19,604 bases of DNA, from positions 1 to 19,604 of the forward strand of contig JAZUMF010000002.1 of assembly GCA_045603485.1 (NCBI GenBank), given 5' to 3'. The notes beneath the pieces were generated by a model that was given only the letters and a program-made list of their open reading frames with translations, ran no database searches and was not told where the DNA came from. The translations under genes were made by a program, and so were the position numbers. The DNA comes from RGIG5952 sp045603485. GTDB taxonomy: Bacteria; Verrucomicrobiota; Kiritimatiellia; RFP12; JAAYLN01. This document shows positions 1 to 7,401 of this stretch, piece by piece. Numbering within the stretch: position 1 is the first letter of the stretch; every line of letters starts with the position of its first letter.

Positions 1-185
1 TGACTCAATAACTTCCCATAGTTGAAGCAAAGTTTGCAAGTAGAATCAGTTTGATAGTTTGCGAGTTTGACAGTTTTTTCACGCGGCGAAACTCCTCACC
101 TACCAATCTCATCTTCTCCCAGTAGCAAAATTGACATTAGACTTGTGAGACTTTGGGCTTAAGACATAAGACTTCTAGGAACGAG

Positions 186-200
186 AAGGACTGTCCCCTT
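186..200. repeat. REP-like 15-bp palindromic element, left copy
   Basis: AAGGACTGTCCCCTT here is the exact reverse complement of the 15-mer at 19137-19151. The core GGACAGTCC is itself a palindrome around one base. The related core GGGACAG recurs several times next to the transposase at the right end. It is probably an extragenic palindrome mobilised by a RAYT enzyme; this role is inferred. Confidence 0.5.
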
Positions 201-206
201 AAAAGT

Positions 207-229
207 TTTAGGATTGGAAACAACCTAAA
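207..229. other. Bulged stem-loop with GAAA tetraloop
   Basis: TTTAGG-A-TTG (207-216) pairs with CAACCTAAA (221-229) around a GAAA loop, giving nine base pairs with one bulged A. On the minus strand it lies 3' of the FGGY kinase and is followed by ACTTTTAAG, so it could be a weak terminator or an mRNA 3'-end stabiliser. Confidence 0.3.
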
Positions 230-256
230 CAACTGGTAAAACAACTTTTTATAGGT

Positions 257-278
257 GCGCGGGCTAACTCGCCCGCGC
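257..278. other. Perfect GC-rich hairpin downstream of the FGGY kinase gene
   Basis: GCGCGGGC (257-264) and GCCCGCGC (271-278) form a perfect 8-bp stem with a 6-base loop TAACTC. It lies 103 bases past the stop codon of the last gene in the minus-strand run. The minus-strand sequence after the stem (ACCTATAAAAAG) has no U-run, so a classical Rho-independent terminator is not supported. A REP-type element or an exonuclease-blocking 3' hairpin fits better. Confidence 0.4.
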
Positions 279-381
279 TCATCTACTTCAGTGTGGTCTT
301 CAAATTTGAAAATTAGTTGAAATCGGCAACACTCAAACATCACCAAAATCAGCTTATAATCTGAAAGTTTTTGCTCTGATT

Positions 382-1857
382 TTATATGTCCGCCAAGGCA
401 TCGTGGATTTTGCGGTAGCGGACAAAGAGCTCGGCATATTGTTTTGCCGACTCGGCGTTCGGCTCTATGATGCGCTCCACTTTTAGACACTTTGATACCG
501 CATCTCGGACATCTTTGAAGATTCCGATACCGGTTCCGGCTAAAAGGCAAGCTCCGAAGCTTGCGTCTCCGGGAACCGGCACTGCCACAGAACAGTTGAA
601 GACATTGGCGACAATCTCGCTCCAAAGCGTTGACCTCGCACCGCCGCCTATGAGAAAAATTCTCTTTACGGGTAATTCCATCTCCTCTAGCGTACGGTAG
701 CAATCACGGAGTGAAAATGCTACGCCCTCGAGAAGCGCACGGCAAAAATCTCCTCGGGTTGACGCAATCGAAACACCTGTGAAGCTGGCGCGTAGATTCG
801 GATCCCAATATGGGCAACGCTCTCCCTGCAAATATGGGTGAAAGAAGATTCCATTTGCACCTATCGGGCTACCTTCGGCCTCGCTATCCATCAGGGCATA
901 AAGATTCTCCGTCGACGGAGCCTTGTCGCCAAAAAATGTGTCGCGCATCCAACGCTGGCAAAGGGCTGCCGCATTTGTCGCTGAAACCGAATACCACATT
1001 CCGGGAACGATATGGGAATATGTGAGGGTCTTCCGGTGAGGGTGGGCTTTGTCTGTCATTGAATTAACATTACCGGCAGTTGCGAGCTTGATGATTAAAT
1101 CGCCTGGCTCGACCGCCCCTGCCCCATAGTCCTCAACCGCACTGTCGCTTGAGCCGCATACGACCGGCAATCCGGGAGGAAGTCCTGTAAACTCAGCCGC
1201 CGAAGCGGTGACATACCCAGCAATGTCGGTTGGCTTGATAAACTTTGGAAGCACATCAAAATCAAGCCCTGTCAATTCGACCAGCTCCTTATTCCACTCC
1301 GATGAAACCATATCATAAAAGAGAGTGCCTTGCGCTTCGATATGGTCGGTTGAGGCGTCACCTGTCAGCAAAAACCTGATATAGTCTTTTACAAATAAAA
1401 GATGCTTTGTCTTTGTGATTATATCGGGCTCATGTCTCTTTAACCACATAAGCTGGGGGAGTGTCCATGTGGGTGCCGGCATCTGATAGCAATGTTCAAA
1501 GATATAGTCGCCGAATTCTTTGCGAAGCCAGTCACACTCGGCTGTCGAGCGTTGGTCTGTCCACATAATGGTTCGCCTTACCGGATGATAATTTTCATCA
1601 AGCAATACTGCATTATGAGTCGATCCATCAAGTGAACAGGCAACTATGGAGGATAGGTCGACGCCTTTCCAAGAAAGTTTTTTTAGGGCGTCCGCCAAAG
1701 CATACCACCAGTCCTTTGGTTCCTGCTCACTCCAGCCTGCCGCCTCGTGATATGTCTTGTACTCGACACTTGCTTCACCGGCAAAATTGCCTTGTTCATC
1801 AAGGGCGGTGACTTTGCATCCGCCTGTTCCATAATCAATACCAAGTAATAAGCCCAT
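382..1857 (-). CDS. xylB: FGGY-family carbohydrate kinase, xylulokinase-like
   Basis: This cytoplasmic sugar kinase would transfer a phosphate from ATP to a ketose or polyol, most likely D-xylulose. The 491-residue length is typical of the family. The N-terminal ATPase lobe opens with GIDYGTGGCKV (6-16). GSSDSAVEDYGAG (235-247) corresponds to the family's catalytic Asp segment, with D238 as the likely base. GVAFSLRDCYRTLEE followed by LIGGGARSTLW matches the second FGGY signature and the nucleotide-binding glycines. AAGGAG lies 7 bases before the ATG and overlaps the stop of the upstream Ser/Thr kinase gene, so the two are probably translated from one mRNA. It is the last gene of the minus-strand run. 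The exact substrate cannot be read from sequence; related FGGY kinases act on gluconate, ribulose or glycerol, and no isomerase is nearby to settle it. Confidence 0.8.
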   Translation of the reverse strand: MGLLLGIDYGTGGCKVTALDEQGNFAGEASVEYKTYHEAAGWSEQEPKDWWYALADALKKLSWKGVDLSSIVACSLDGSTHNAVLLDENYHPVRRTIMWTDQRSTAECDWLRKEFGDYIFEHCYQMPAPTWTLPQLMWLKRHEPDIITKTKHLLFVKDYIRFLLTGDASTDHIEAQGTLFYDMVSSEWNKELVELTGLDFDVLPKFIKPTDIAGYVTASAAEFTGLPPGLPVVCGSSDSAVEDYGAGAVEPGDLIIKLATAGNVNSMTDKAHPHRKTLTYSHIVPGMWYSVSATNAAALCQRWMRDTFFGDKAPSTENLYALMDSEAEGSPIGANGIFFHPYLQGERCPYWDPNLRASFTGVSIASTRGDFCRALLEGVAFSLRDCYRTLEEMELPVKRIFLIGGGARSTLWSEIVANVFNCSVAVPVPGDASFGACLLAGTGIGIFKDVRDAVSKCLKVERIIEPNAESAKQYAELFVRYRKIHDALADI

Positions 1858-1869
1858 CTTTTTTCTCCT

Positions 1870-3534
1870 TCACCTGAACTTATCAGCAATTAAACAGAAC
1901 CTTGTCTCCGGTGGCAGCGACAAAAACTCCCGCTCTTCCTTATTCGGCAGCCGGAAGAAGAAATCCCCATGGGAAGGATGCGTGTTCAGCCGATGCAAAA
2001 ATGACCTGACTAAGGAATACTCAACATTCCCGAAAGTACCGTCGGAGGATTCTTTGATTTTATCAAATGAATGATTATCAAGCATTACAGCATACCATGC
2101 GGATTGCAGGAGATTATTATCCCAAACCGCATAGAAATCTTTACCCTGAACGGGTTTCAAGCCTTGGACCAAATTTGTCAACGCCTCATATCTTTCAATC
2201 AATGACAATTTTTTTTCGGTGAAATAGATTGAATCGATGCAGACGCCATTATGGTGGTTGCGGAAGCCGACACCGGGATGTTCATAGATAAATCTGGCAG
2301 ATTTAGAGCCCGGAGGCAAATCGACCGTTTCCCATATCCATATGCGGTGCTCGGGCGGAGAAATCGACAGATCGCTGTATTTAACGACACCGTCTATTTC
2401 AATTGCAAAACGGCCGTTGTAATATGACTTTTGGAAAATTACCGTCATTGTCTCGGCATCTTCGGGTAGAGTCATCTCGAGCCATGTATCACTTGCGCCA
2501 CCTTCATCGCCCGTACTTAGAACCGCCGCACCTCCGCTATATACAGGGTCTTTCACAATTTCCCATGGCTTGTCGGAACAGCTGCGGAACCTTTGCCCCT
2601 CAACATCAAGAGCTTTTCCATACTCAATAGAAGCGTTTCGCTCCATTAACTCTAGTGCGAAACGGTCTTTAAATGCCATTACCAAAGAGACAAAAGCAAG
2701 GATTGCGACTGTAGCTCCAATCGTGGCATAACGCGAAAGATGGCGATAATGAATTGCCTTTACCAAATCACCGACCGTTTTATATCTTTGGGCGGCTATG
2801 GACGATGTCGCCTTTTGGATAATCCCTCGCCAACACTTTGGCGGTTTATTTTGAAAGCATTGATCTATCAGCACGCCTAGAGCATGGACATCGGAGCAGG
2901 GTAAAACTTTGCCGCTCTCAAATTGCTCGGGCGCTGCATAAAGAGGAGTTCCCAATCCCATGGCTCTGCCATCTACAATGGAAATGGTGTCCTCGATTTT
3001 TATCTCTTGCTGAAGACTTTTTACCAGCCCCAAATCTATAAGTACGGGGACCCCTTTTCTTGACATTATGTTGGATGGCTTGATGTCTCTGTGGACAAGC
3101 CCCAGGGCGTGGAGATACGCAACGCCTTCACTTAAATTACAGATAAAATCGGCAATTCCTTTATCGGTTGTGGGAAGCTCATACGGCTCCAGCAATTCTG
3201 TGACGGCATAGATATGACCATTGAACTCTCCTGAATCAATAAAGGCTGGAAGATTTCTATGCGAATGTTCTTTCAAGACGGATATTTCACGCATAAAGCG
3301 CAAACGGACATAGCCGGTTTCGCTATCTATAAGAAATTTGATGGCTACAGCGTCGCCCTTGCCGTCAATCGGCTCTGCGCGATAGACCTCCCCTGAGCCG
3401 CCTTTACCCAAAAAAGCGGTCAATCGCCATTGCTTCACCACTTGCCCCGCCTCAAAAAGATTTTCTTTTTTTGGAAGGGAAGCGTTTTTCAAATAGGCTT
3501 CGATATCTCCGGAATCTATCTCGCGGCTGTCCAT
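1870..3534 (-). CDS. Transmembrane Ser/Thr protein kinase with exported C-terminal domain
   Basis: This is a Hanks-type (PknB-like) kinase of 554 residues. Visible motifs are the glycine loop GKGGSG (43-48), VAIK with K66, HRDIKPSN (148-155) with catalytic D150, DLG in place of DFG (167-169) and APE (201-203), so it should be active. A single hydrophobic segment at about 269-287 follows, then about 265 residues likely outside the cytoplasm. That part has a beta-rich stretch (about 335-450) with WLEMTLPEDAETMTVIFQKS and ending GVCIDSIYF, which resembles jelly-roll or carbohydrate-binding-like domains in PVC-group proteins; the family is not certain. It starts 2 bases after the HAD gene stop with only a weak ribosome site, so translation is probably coupled. 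No PP2C phosphatase is adjacent. It may sense an envelope ligand and signal inward. Confidence 0.85.
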   Translation of the reverse strand: MDSREIDSGDIEAYLKNASLPKKENLFEAGQVVKQWRLTAFLGKGGSGEVYRAEPIDGKGDAVAIKFLIDSETGYVRLRFMREISVLKEHSHRNLPAFIDSGEFNGHIYAVTELLEPYELPTTDKGIADFICNLSEGVAYLHALGLVHRDIKPSNIMSRKGVPVLIDLGLVKSLQQEIKIEDTISIVDGRAMGLGTPLYAAPEQFESGKVLPCSDVHALGVLIDQCFQNKPPKCWRGIIQKATSSIAAQRYKTVGDLVKAIHYRHLSRYATIGATVAILAFVSLVMAFKDRFALELMERNASIEYGKALDVEGQRFRSCSDKPWEIVKDPVYSGGAAVLSTGDEGGASDTWLEMTLPEDAETMTVIFQKSYYNGRFAIEIDGVVKYSDLSISPPEHRIWIWETVDLPPGSKSARFIYEHPGVGFRNHHNGVCIDSIYFTEKKLSLIERYEALTNLVQGLKPVQGKDFYAVWDNNLLQSAWYAVMLDNHSFDKIKESSDGTFGNVEYSLVRSFLHRLNTHPSHGDFFFRLPNKEEREFLSLPPETRFCLIADKFR

Positions 3535-3536
3535 TT

Positions 3537-4205
3537 TTACCGTGGCATCTCAGATAAGGAATCAAGCAAAACATCCGCAGTTTCACTAAGCTGCTGCCTA
3601 TAGTCGATATTGGTATCGTCCGTCATCGCGACAACACCAAGCAAATTCGATTTTTTAGCGGCCGTCACGGCATATATGGCATCATCAAAGAGCACCATTT
3701 CATCCTTTTTGCACCCGAGAAAATCCGCTATGTATTCATAATGCCGAATGTCACCTTTTTTGAATCCCACAATTTCAGATGTAAAAATCGCGTCAAAGAG
3801 GTTAAGCATCCTTGTCCTGTTGAGCCCAAGCACGGTAAAAGAGGTCCAAGTCGCCGTGCAAATAGCGGTTACCACGCCGCGCCTGCGTAAAGCCTCAATG
3901 TATTCGCGGGCGCCGGGCTTGACCTTGGGAGTGGAATCGTAAACCTTCAGCATCTCCGCCTTCTGAAGTGCGCGGAACTTCTCCCAATCTATCTCGTGAT
4001 TAAAGGTCTCTTTTATATAATCGGCCAAAATCTGCGCGCTTGACGCCTGAAAAATGAATGGCAGCTGCTCATTGGTCGGATGTATCCCGAATTGCCCCAA
4101 ATAATAAAGATTGCAATTGCGCCATGCCTCCATAGTATCAAAAATGGTACCGTCCATATCAAAGAGGGCGACCTTCATCTTTTCAGAGAGAGTTTTAACA
4201 TCCAT
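3537..4205 (-). CDS. HAD-superfamily hydrolase, phosphoglycolate phosphatase/beta-phosphoglucomutase-like
   Basis: This 222-residue protein has the HAD subfamily I layout. Motif I is ALFDMDGTIFD, with nucleophile D16 and acid D18. An alpha-helical cap follows (about 25-95). Motif II is the Thr-rich ICTATW (115-120), the Lys of motif III lies in GFKKGD (148-152), and motif IV is LFDDAIYAV with D174 and D175. It should hydrolyse or isomerise a small phosphorylated metabolite in the cytoplasm; the substrate cannot be told. AAGGA lies about 10 bases before the chosen ATG. A second ATG at residue 10, just before the core, has no clear ribosome site. It sits 27 bases after the histidine kinase gene and 2 bases before the Ser/Thr kinase gene. 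Placement with the FGGY kinase hints at sugar phosphates. Confidence 0.8.
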   Translation of the reverse strand: MDVKTLSEKMKVALFDMDGTIFDTMEAWRNCNLYYLGQFGIHPTNEQLPFIFQASSAQILADYIKETFNHEIDWEKFRALQKAEMLKVYDSTPKVKPGAREYIEALRRRGVVTAICTATWTSFTVLGLNRTRMLNLFDAIFTSEIVGFKKGDIRHYEYIADFLGCKKDEMVLFDDAIYAVTAAKKSNLLGVVAMTDDTNIDYRQQLSETADVLLDSLSEMPR

Positions 4206-4232
4206 TGGATTAAGTCCTTTTTCAAAGCCCTC

Positions 4233-5726
4233 CTAAGAGAGAGCTTTAAGTATCGCGTTAAGTATTATCGAATTGTCGGCGTCAACATCGACAGTGGGGA
4301 TTCTAAAAGCCTTCCCAACCGTTGTTATCGGCGAGGATGGCTGACGCCTTATTGCCAACAGCAAAGAGAGAGCCGAGAGACGGCGGTTGTTTTTCAATTG
4401 AACGGCGACATCTCCTGCGGGCATATCGTCGGTTTCCTCGCATAGTATAACGGTTTTAGGACAGTTACTTGTGCAGACGCGAATAGCCGCATGGCCGCTC
4501 GTCTGGTGATCGCATGGGATATTGTGATGATCGCAAATCGCTTTGAGTTTTTGCGCTTCGGCGCAATCCCGTGAGACGAGCAAAACCCTAGGGGGGTCGA
4601 CAATAGGCAGATTTACCGTCACCCTAGTCCCCTTATCAGTACCTGGCACCGGGCTCTCAATCCTGAGACTGCCGCCATGCATCTCTGCAAGCTCCTTTGA
4701 AATTGAAAGGCCCAGTCCGGTACCTGCCGGTTGCTCTCCTACCTGATAGTAGCGCGCCGTAACCTTTTCAAGAGACTCTTTGGGGATGCCTATTCCTGTA
4801 TCAGAAACCGTTATTGTCACCTTGCCGGGGTCTTGCTCGCTGCGGGCAACACTGACCGCAATCTCACCGCCTGACGGGGTGAATTTTATGGCATTACCAA
4901 TAAGATTGATAAAGATTCGCTCCGTCTTCTGCACATCGCACTCTACAAAATTTACGACATCTGCAAAATGCAACGGCATTGAGATTTGCTTGGCGTCTGA
5001 TTGTACCCTTAACGAATCTGCAGCATTCTGAACGATTGCGCGAATAGGCGCCTTGGTTTTAGACAACACCAAGGTATTGTTCTCAATCTGACGCAAATCA
5101 AGAATATCGTTGACCGTACCCAGCAGGCGGCGGCAGTCGGAATCCAGCCGCTCCAGATATTGCATCGCCCTCTCGCCAAGAATGCCGGCATGACCGTTTT
5201 GCATATTGCGGACGGCATATATCATCGATGTAAGCGGAGTACGAAGCTCATGCGAGACATTTGAAACGAACTCAATACGCTGGCGGCTGATTGCCTCCAT
5301 CCTCTCAAGCGCATGCTTAAGATCCTGCTGCGCCTTGTAGCGTACGGAGATATCGCGAATCAGAAAACAAAGCTCATCGTGACCGTGAAGGTCTATCCTA
5401 TTTATGGCGATTTCGCTCTGAAAGGTTGTCCCGTCATGACGGAGACAGCGAGCCTCGACAACTGTATAACGATGGTCTTCAAGATTATGCAATACAGTAT
5501 GCAGCAGCTCGGTATTTGCCCCTGAGAGGAACTTCAATATTGAAGAGCCCAAGACATCCCCGCTGCTGCACCTTAAATACTCCAAGGCTCTGCTGTTGAA
5601 CTCTAAAATCGTACCATCGACAGAAGTAATGAGAAGAGCATCGTAAATGCTTTGAAGCAACTTCTCGTAGCGGTTATCGCCACAAGAATTATTATCCCCA
5701 TTAAATTGTTTTGGCAGCCCGTCCAT
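4233..5726 (-). CDS. Soluble PAS-domain hybrid histidine kinase with degenerate receiver
   Basis: The 497-residue protein has a PAS domain (about 20-130, with FLIRDISVRYKAQQDL at its end), then a HisKA domain with the H-box FVSNVSHELRTPL (phospho-acceptor H159). The HATPase domain shows an N-box at NLIGNAIKF (274-282), a G1 box DTGIG (309-313) and a G2 box GTGLGL (335-340). All ATP-binding signatures look intact. There is no signal peptide or membrane segment, so it likely senses a cytoplasmic cue. Residues about 378-497 look like a receiver fold (VLLVSRD, then VILCEETDDMP), but the acidic pair after the first strand is reduced and the phospho-acceptor Asp position appears to be Cys or Glu. 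No response regulator gene is adjacent. An extended -10 box lies 8 bases before the start codon. It is the first gene of the HK-HAD-STK-FGGY run. Confidence 0.85.
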   Translation of the reverse strand: MDGLPKQFNGDNNSCGDNRYEKLLQSIYDALLITSVDGTILEFNSRALEYLRCSSGDVLGSSILKFLSGANTELLHTVLHNLEDHRYTVVEARCLRHDGTTFQSEIAINRIDLHGHDELCFLIRDISVRYKAQQDLKHALERMEAISRQRIEFVSNVSHELRTPLTSMIYAVRNMQNGHAGILGERAMQYLERLDSDCRRLLGTVNDILDLRQIENNTLVLSKTKAPIRAIVQNAADSLRVQSDAKQISMPLHFADVVNFVECDVQKTERIFINLIGNAIKFTPSGGEIAVSVARSEQDPGKVTITVSDTGIGIPKESLEKVTARYYQVGEQPAGTGLGLSISKELAEMHGGSLRIESPVPGTDKGTRVTVNLPIVDPPRVLLVSRDCAEAQKLKAICDHHNIPCDHQTSGHAAIRVCTSNCPKTVILCEETDDMPAGDVAVQLKNNRRLSALSLLLAIRRQPSSPITTVGKAFRIPTVDVDADNSIILNAILKALS

Positions 5727-5734
5727 AGCGTATC

Positions 5735-5743
5735 ATTATAACA
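5735..5743 (-). promoter_or_regulatory. Extended -10 promoter almost abutting the histidine kinase start
   Basis: Read on the minus strand, TGTTATAAT gives a perfect TATAAT (5735-5740) with the TG of an extended -10. The start codon is only 8 bases downstream (5726), so transcription would begin within a base or two of the ATG. No Shine-Dalgarno is seen. A -35 box at normal spacing is not convincing, which is usual for extended -10 promoters. Confidence 0.5.
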
Positions 5744-5757
5744 TATAATGCGTTCCA

Positions 5758-6666
5758 TCAGTTAAAAACAAATAGACCTGTACGCCATTCGCCAATTATT
5801 ACATTATTGATTTCCACAGCGCCCAGAGCCTCATAAGCCTCCTTAACCTCGGCATATTGCTCGTCAAGTATACCCGAAAGAATCAACGCGTTACCTGGCA
5901 CCCTGCGAACGGAATTTGCCACAGGGACGGCAAATTCTTTAAGAACGACTGCTAAAACATTCGCGACAACAACCGTTCCCTTCTCCTCTGAAACAGCCAA
6001 ATCACAGGTTGAAAATTCGGCTTCGACATTATTGACTTCGCAATTCTCGCGTGCTATGCGGACGGCATCAGGGTCGTTGTCGATTCCTTTAACACTCTTG
6101 AAGCCGAGCTTTGACGCCGCTATCGAAAGGATACCGGAGCCGCAACCGATATCAAGCACATCGCGATCGGGATTTTCCAAAGAAAGCTTATCCAAAAGAT
6201 TCATACAGGCTTGCGTTGTCGCATGCTTACCGGTTCCAAAGCTCATTCCGGGATCAAGGGTAAGTACGCGCTCTCCCGCTTTAGGCGTATAGTCCTCCCA
6301 AGGCGGACGAACGACCAAATGCGGAGATATCTTAACGACCTTAAAAAAGCGCTTCCAGCTTTCAGCCCAATTCTCAGCCTTAACGACCGCAGCTTCAATC
6401 TTTGCGGAAATTCCCAAAGCCTCGCAGGCCTCGGCGATACGACCTTCGGCATCGGCCTGTGTCATAGAAACCGCGTCCCCGTATGCCGCCCAATCGGGAG
6501 ATGTCGGATCGTCAGGGATGAATATCTCAACACGGCTCGGGCCGCCTTCGCGGTCCTCCCAGACAGAGGCGAAAATTTCCTGCTCCGCCAGCCAATCCGC
6601 TATCTCCGCAGCCTTAAATTGAGGAACCTCCGCCGAAACGACAAGAATGTCAGATGCTTTTGCCAT
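5758..6666 (-). CDS. prmA: Ribosomal protein L11 methyltransferase
   Basis: PrmA trimethylates ribosomal protein L11 using S-adenosylmethionine. The protein is 302 residues from the chosen start, close to the family norm. It shows the N-terminal substrate-recognition domain, then KISPHLVVRPPWEDY and LDPGMSFGTGKHATTQACM, which are hallmarks of the family. The SAM-binding motif VLDIGCGSGILSIAA, the acidic GIDNDPDAV and the VANVLA segment (the family's ANILA-like active-site motif) follow. The ATG at 6666 has CCAGGAG 5 bases upstream; a longer frame from 6705 would overlap the previous gene and has no such site, so the shorter start is preferred. It is the last gene of the RdgC-to-PrmA run, 13 bases after the repeat protein gene. 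L11 methylation is usually non-essential housekeeping, so its link to the neighbours may be only positional. Confidence 0.9.
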   Translation of the reverse strand: MAKASDILVVSAEVPQFKAAEIADWLAEQEIFASVWEDREGGPSRVEIFIPDDPTSPDWAAYGDAVSMTQADAEGRIAEACEALGISAKIEAAVVKAENWAESWKRFFKVVKISPHLVVRPPWEDYTPKAGERVLTLDPGMSFGTGKHATTQACMNLLDKLSLENPDRDVLDIGCGSGILSIAASKLGFKSVKGIDNDPDAVRIARENCEVNNVEAEFSTCDLAVSEEKGTVVVANVLAVVLKEFAVPVANSVRRVPGNALILSGILDEQYAEVKEAYEALGAVEINNVIIGEWRTGLFVFN

Positions 6667-6679
6667 AATATCTCCTGGA

Positions 6680-7384
6680 TTAGTAGTTATAGACAGATTC
6701 GTCACCTGTGCTTTGCGCCTGTCCCGATTGCACAGGAACCCGCTCGCGACCGTTTAACCAAAGATCAAGCTCGTTCTCGCGGCTTTTTATCTGTTCCGAA
6801 ATTGTCGGGCCTTGCTTTACCTCGGCAGGCTTCTTTTTAGCGTCCCCCACACGCCTGCCAATCTTGACAGGCACTTTTTTGGGAGCTTCAACTTTTGATT
6901 CATCGGCAACGGCTTTTTCTACGCGCTTGCCGATCTTGATCGGAGTCTTCTTTGGAGTTTCGGCATTCGCCTTTTCAGGCTGACTCGGCTCTATACGCTT
7001 GCCAATCTTTACAGGAACCTTTTTCGGTGGAACTGCCGCCTTTGAGGCTTCAGCTTTTTTGGTTTCATCCTTATCGGCATCATTGACCTTTACCGGCCTG
7101 TTGACCGCTTTAACCGATTCTGATCGCCCTTTAGGATTGGAGGGCACTTCTGAGTGCCCTTTTAATGGAAAGCGAATCTTGTTTGCCGGAGGCTGAGGTG
7201 ATACCTTTGTTGGCGTTGTAGCCTTTTCCTCCATAGCGGGGCTCTCTTCAACCCTACTGCTTTTTGCGGCATCGGCAACAGCCCCTCCGTCATCTGATTT
7301 TTTACGGGAGCTCAAAACAACGCCGCCAACAATAATCAAATGAATCAACACTACGATTACGAATGCCTTCAAAAATCCCTGCAT
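6680..7384 (-). CDS. Membrane-anchored Lys/Pro-rich protein with three PVKIGKR repeats, unknown function
   Basis: I do not recognise this 234-residue protein. It has one N-terminal hydrophobic segment (about 6-24) with a short cytoplasmic start, so most of it should lie in the periplasm. The rest is low complexity and rich in Lys, Pro, Ala and Glu. It carries three near-identical units about 24-25 residues apart: KKVPVKIGKRIEP (121-133), KKTPIKIGKRVEK (145-157) and KKVPVKIGRRVGD (169-181). The tail ends DESVYNY. It begins 17 bases after the TonB-family gene. Its anchor plus extended basic linker resembles the first two parts of a TonB or TolA protein, but no C-terminal TonB domain is present. 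It may be an accessory that spans the periplasm or binds peptidoglycan or an acidic partner; this is a guess. Confidence 0.6.
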   Translation of the reverse strand: MQGFLKAFVIVVLIHLIIVGGVVLSSRKKSDDGGAVADAAKSSRVEESPAMEEKATTPTKVSPQPPANKIRFPLKGHSEVPSNPKGRSESVKAVNRPVKVNDADKDETKKAEASKAAVPPKKVPVKIGKRIEPSQPEKANAETPKKTPIKIGKRVEKAVADESKVEAPKKVPVKIGRRVGDAKKKPAEVKQGPTISEQIKSRENELDLWLNGRERVPVQSGQAQSTGDESVYNY

Positions 7385-7401
7385 AGCTACACTCTAAAGC
7401 T

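Larger units (their letters stand above)
1..381. other. Intergenic region at the left end, no gene seen
   Basis: No credible coding frame is seen in these bases downstream of the FGGY kinase gene. They hold two near-identical 13-base direct repeats (AGTTTGAYAGTTT at 48-60 and 64-76), a REP-like 15-mer (186-200), a bulged hairpin with a GAAA loop (207-229), a perfect 8-bp GC-rich hairpin (257-278) and a 12-bp palindrome TTCAAATTTGAA (299-310). Such a cluster of palindromes is usual at the 3' end of an operon, but none is followed by a convincing U-run on the minus strand. Confidence 0.6.

Noticed and set aside
131..159. TTGACA at 131-136 as a plus-strand promoter
   Set aside because: The hexamer 17 bases on is TGGGCT, not a -10 box, and no plus-strand gene follows.
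257..278. The GC-rich hairpin as a Rho-independent terminator
   Set aside because: The stem is strong but no U-run follows on either strand, so it is listed only as a hairpin.
6667..6705. A longer PrmA start at 6705
   Set aside because: It would overlap the preceding gene and has no ribosome site, while the ATG at 6666 has CCAGGAG at 5 bases.
6211..6840. A 209-codon plus-strand frame across the prmA start
   Set aside because: It is antisense to two well-supported genes, rich in Arg/Ser/Cys without any recognisable domain.
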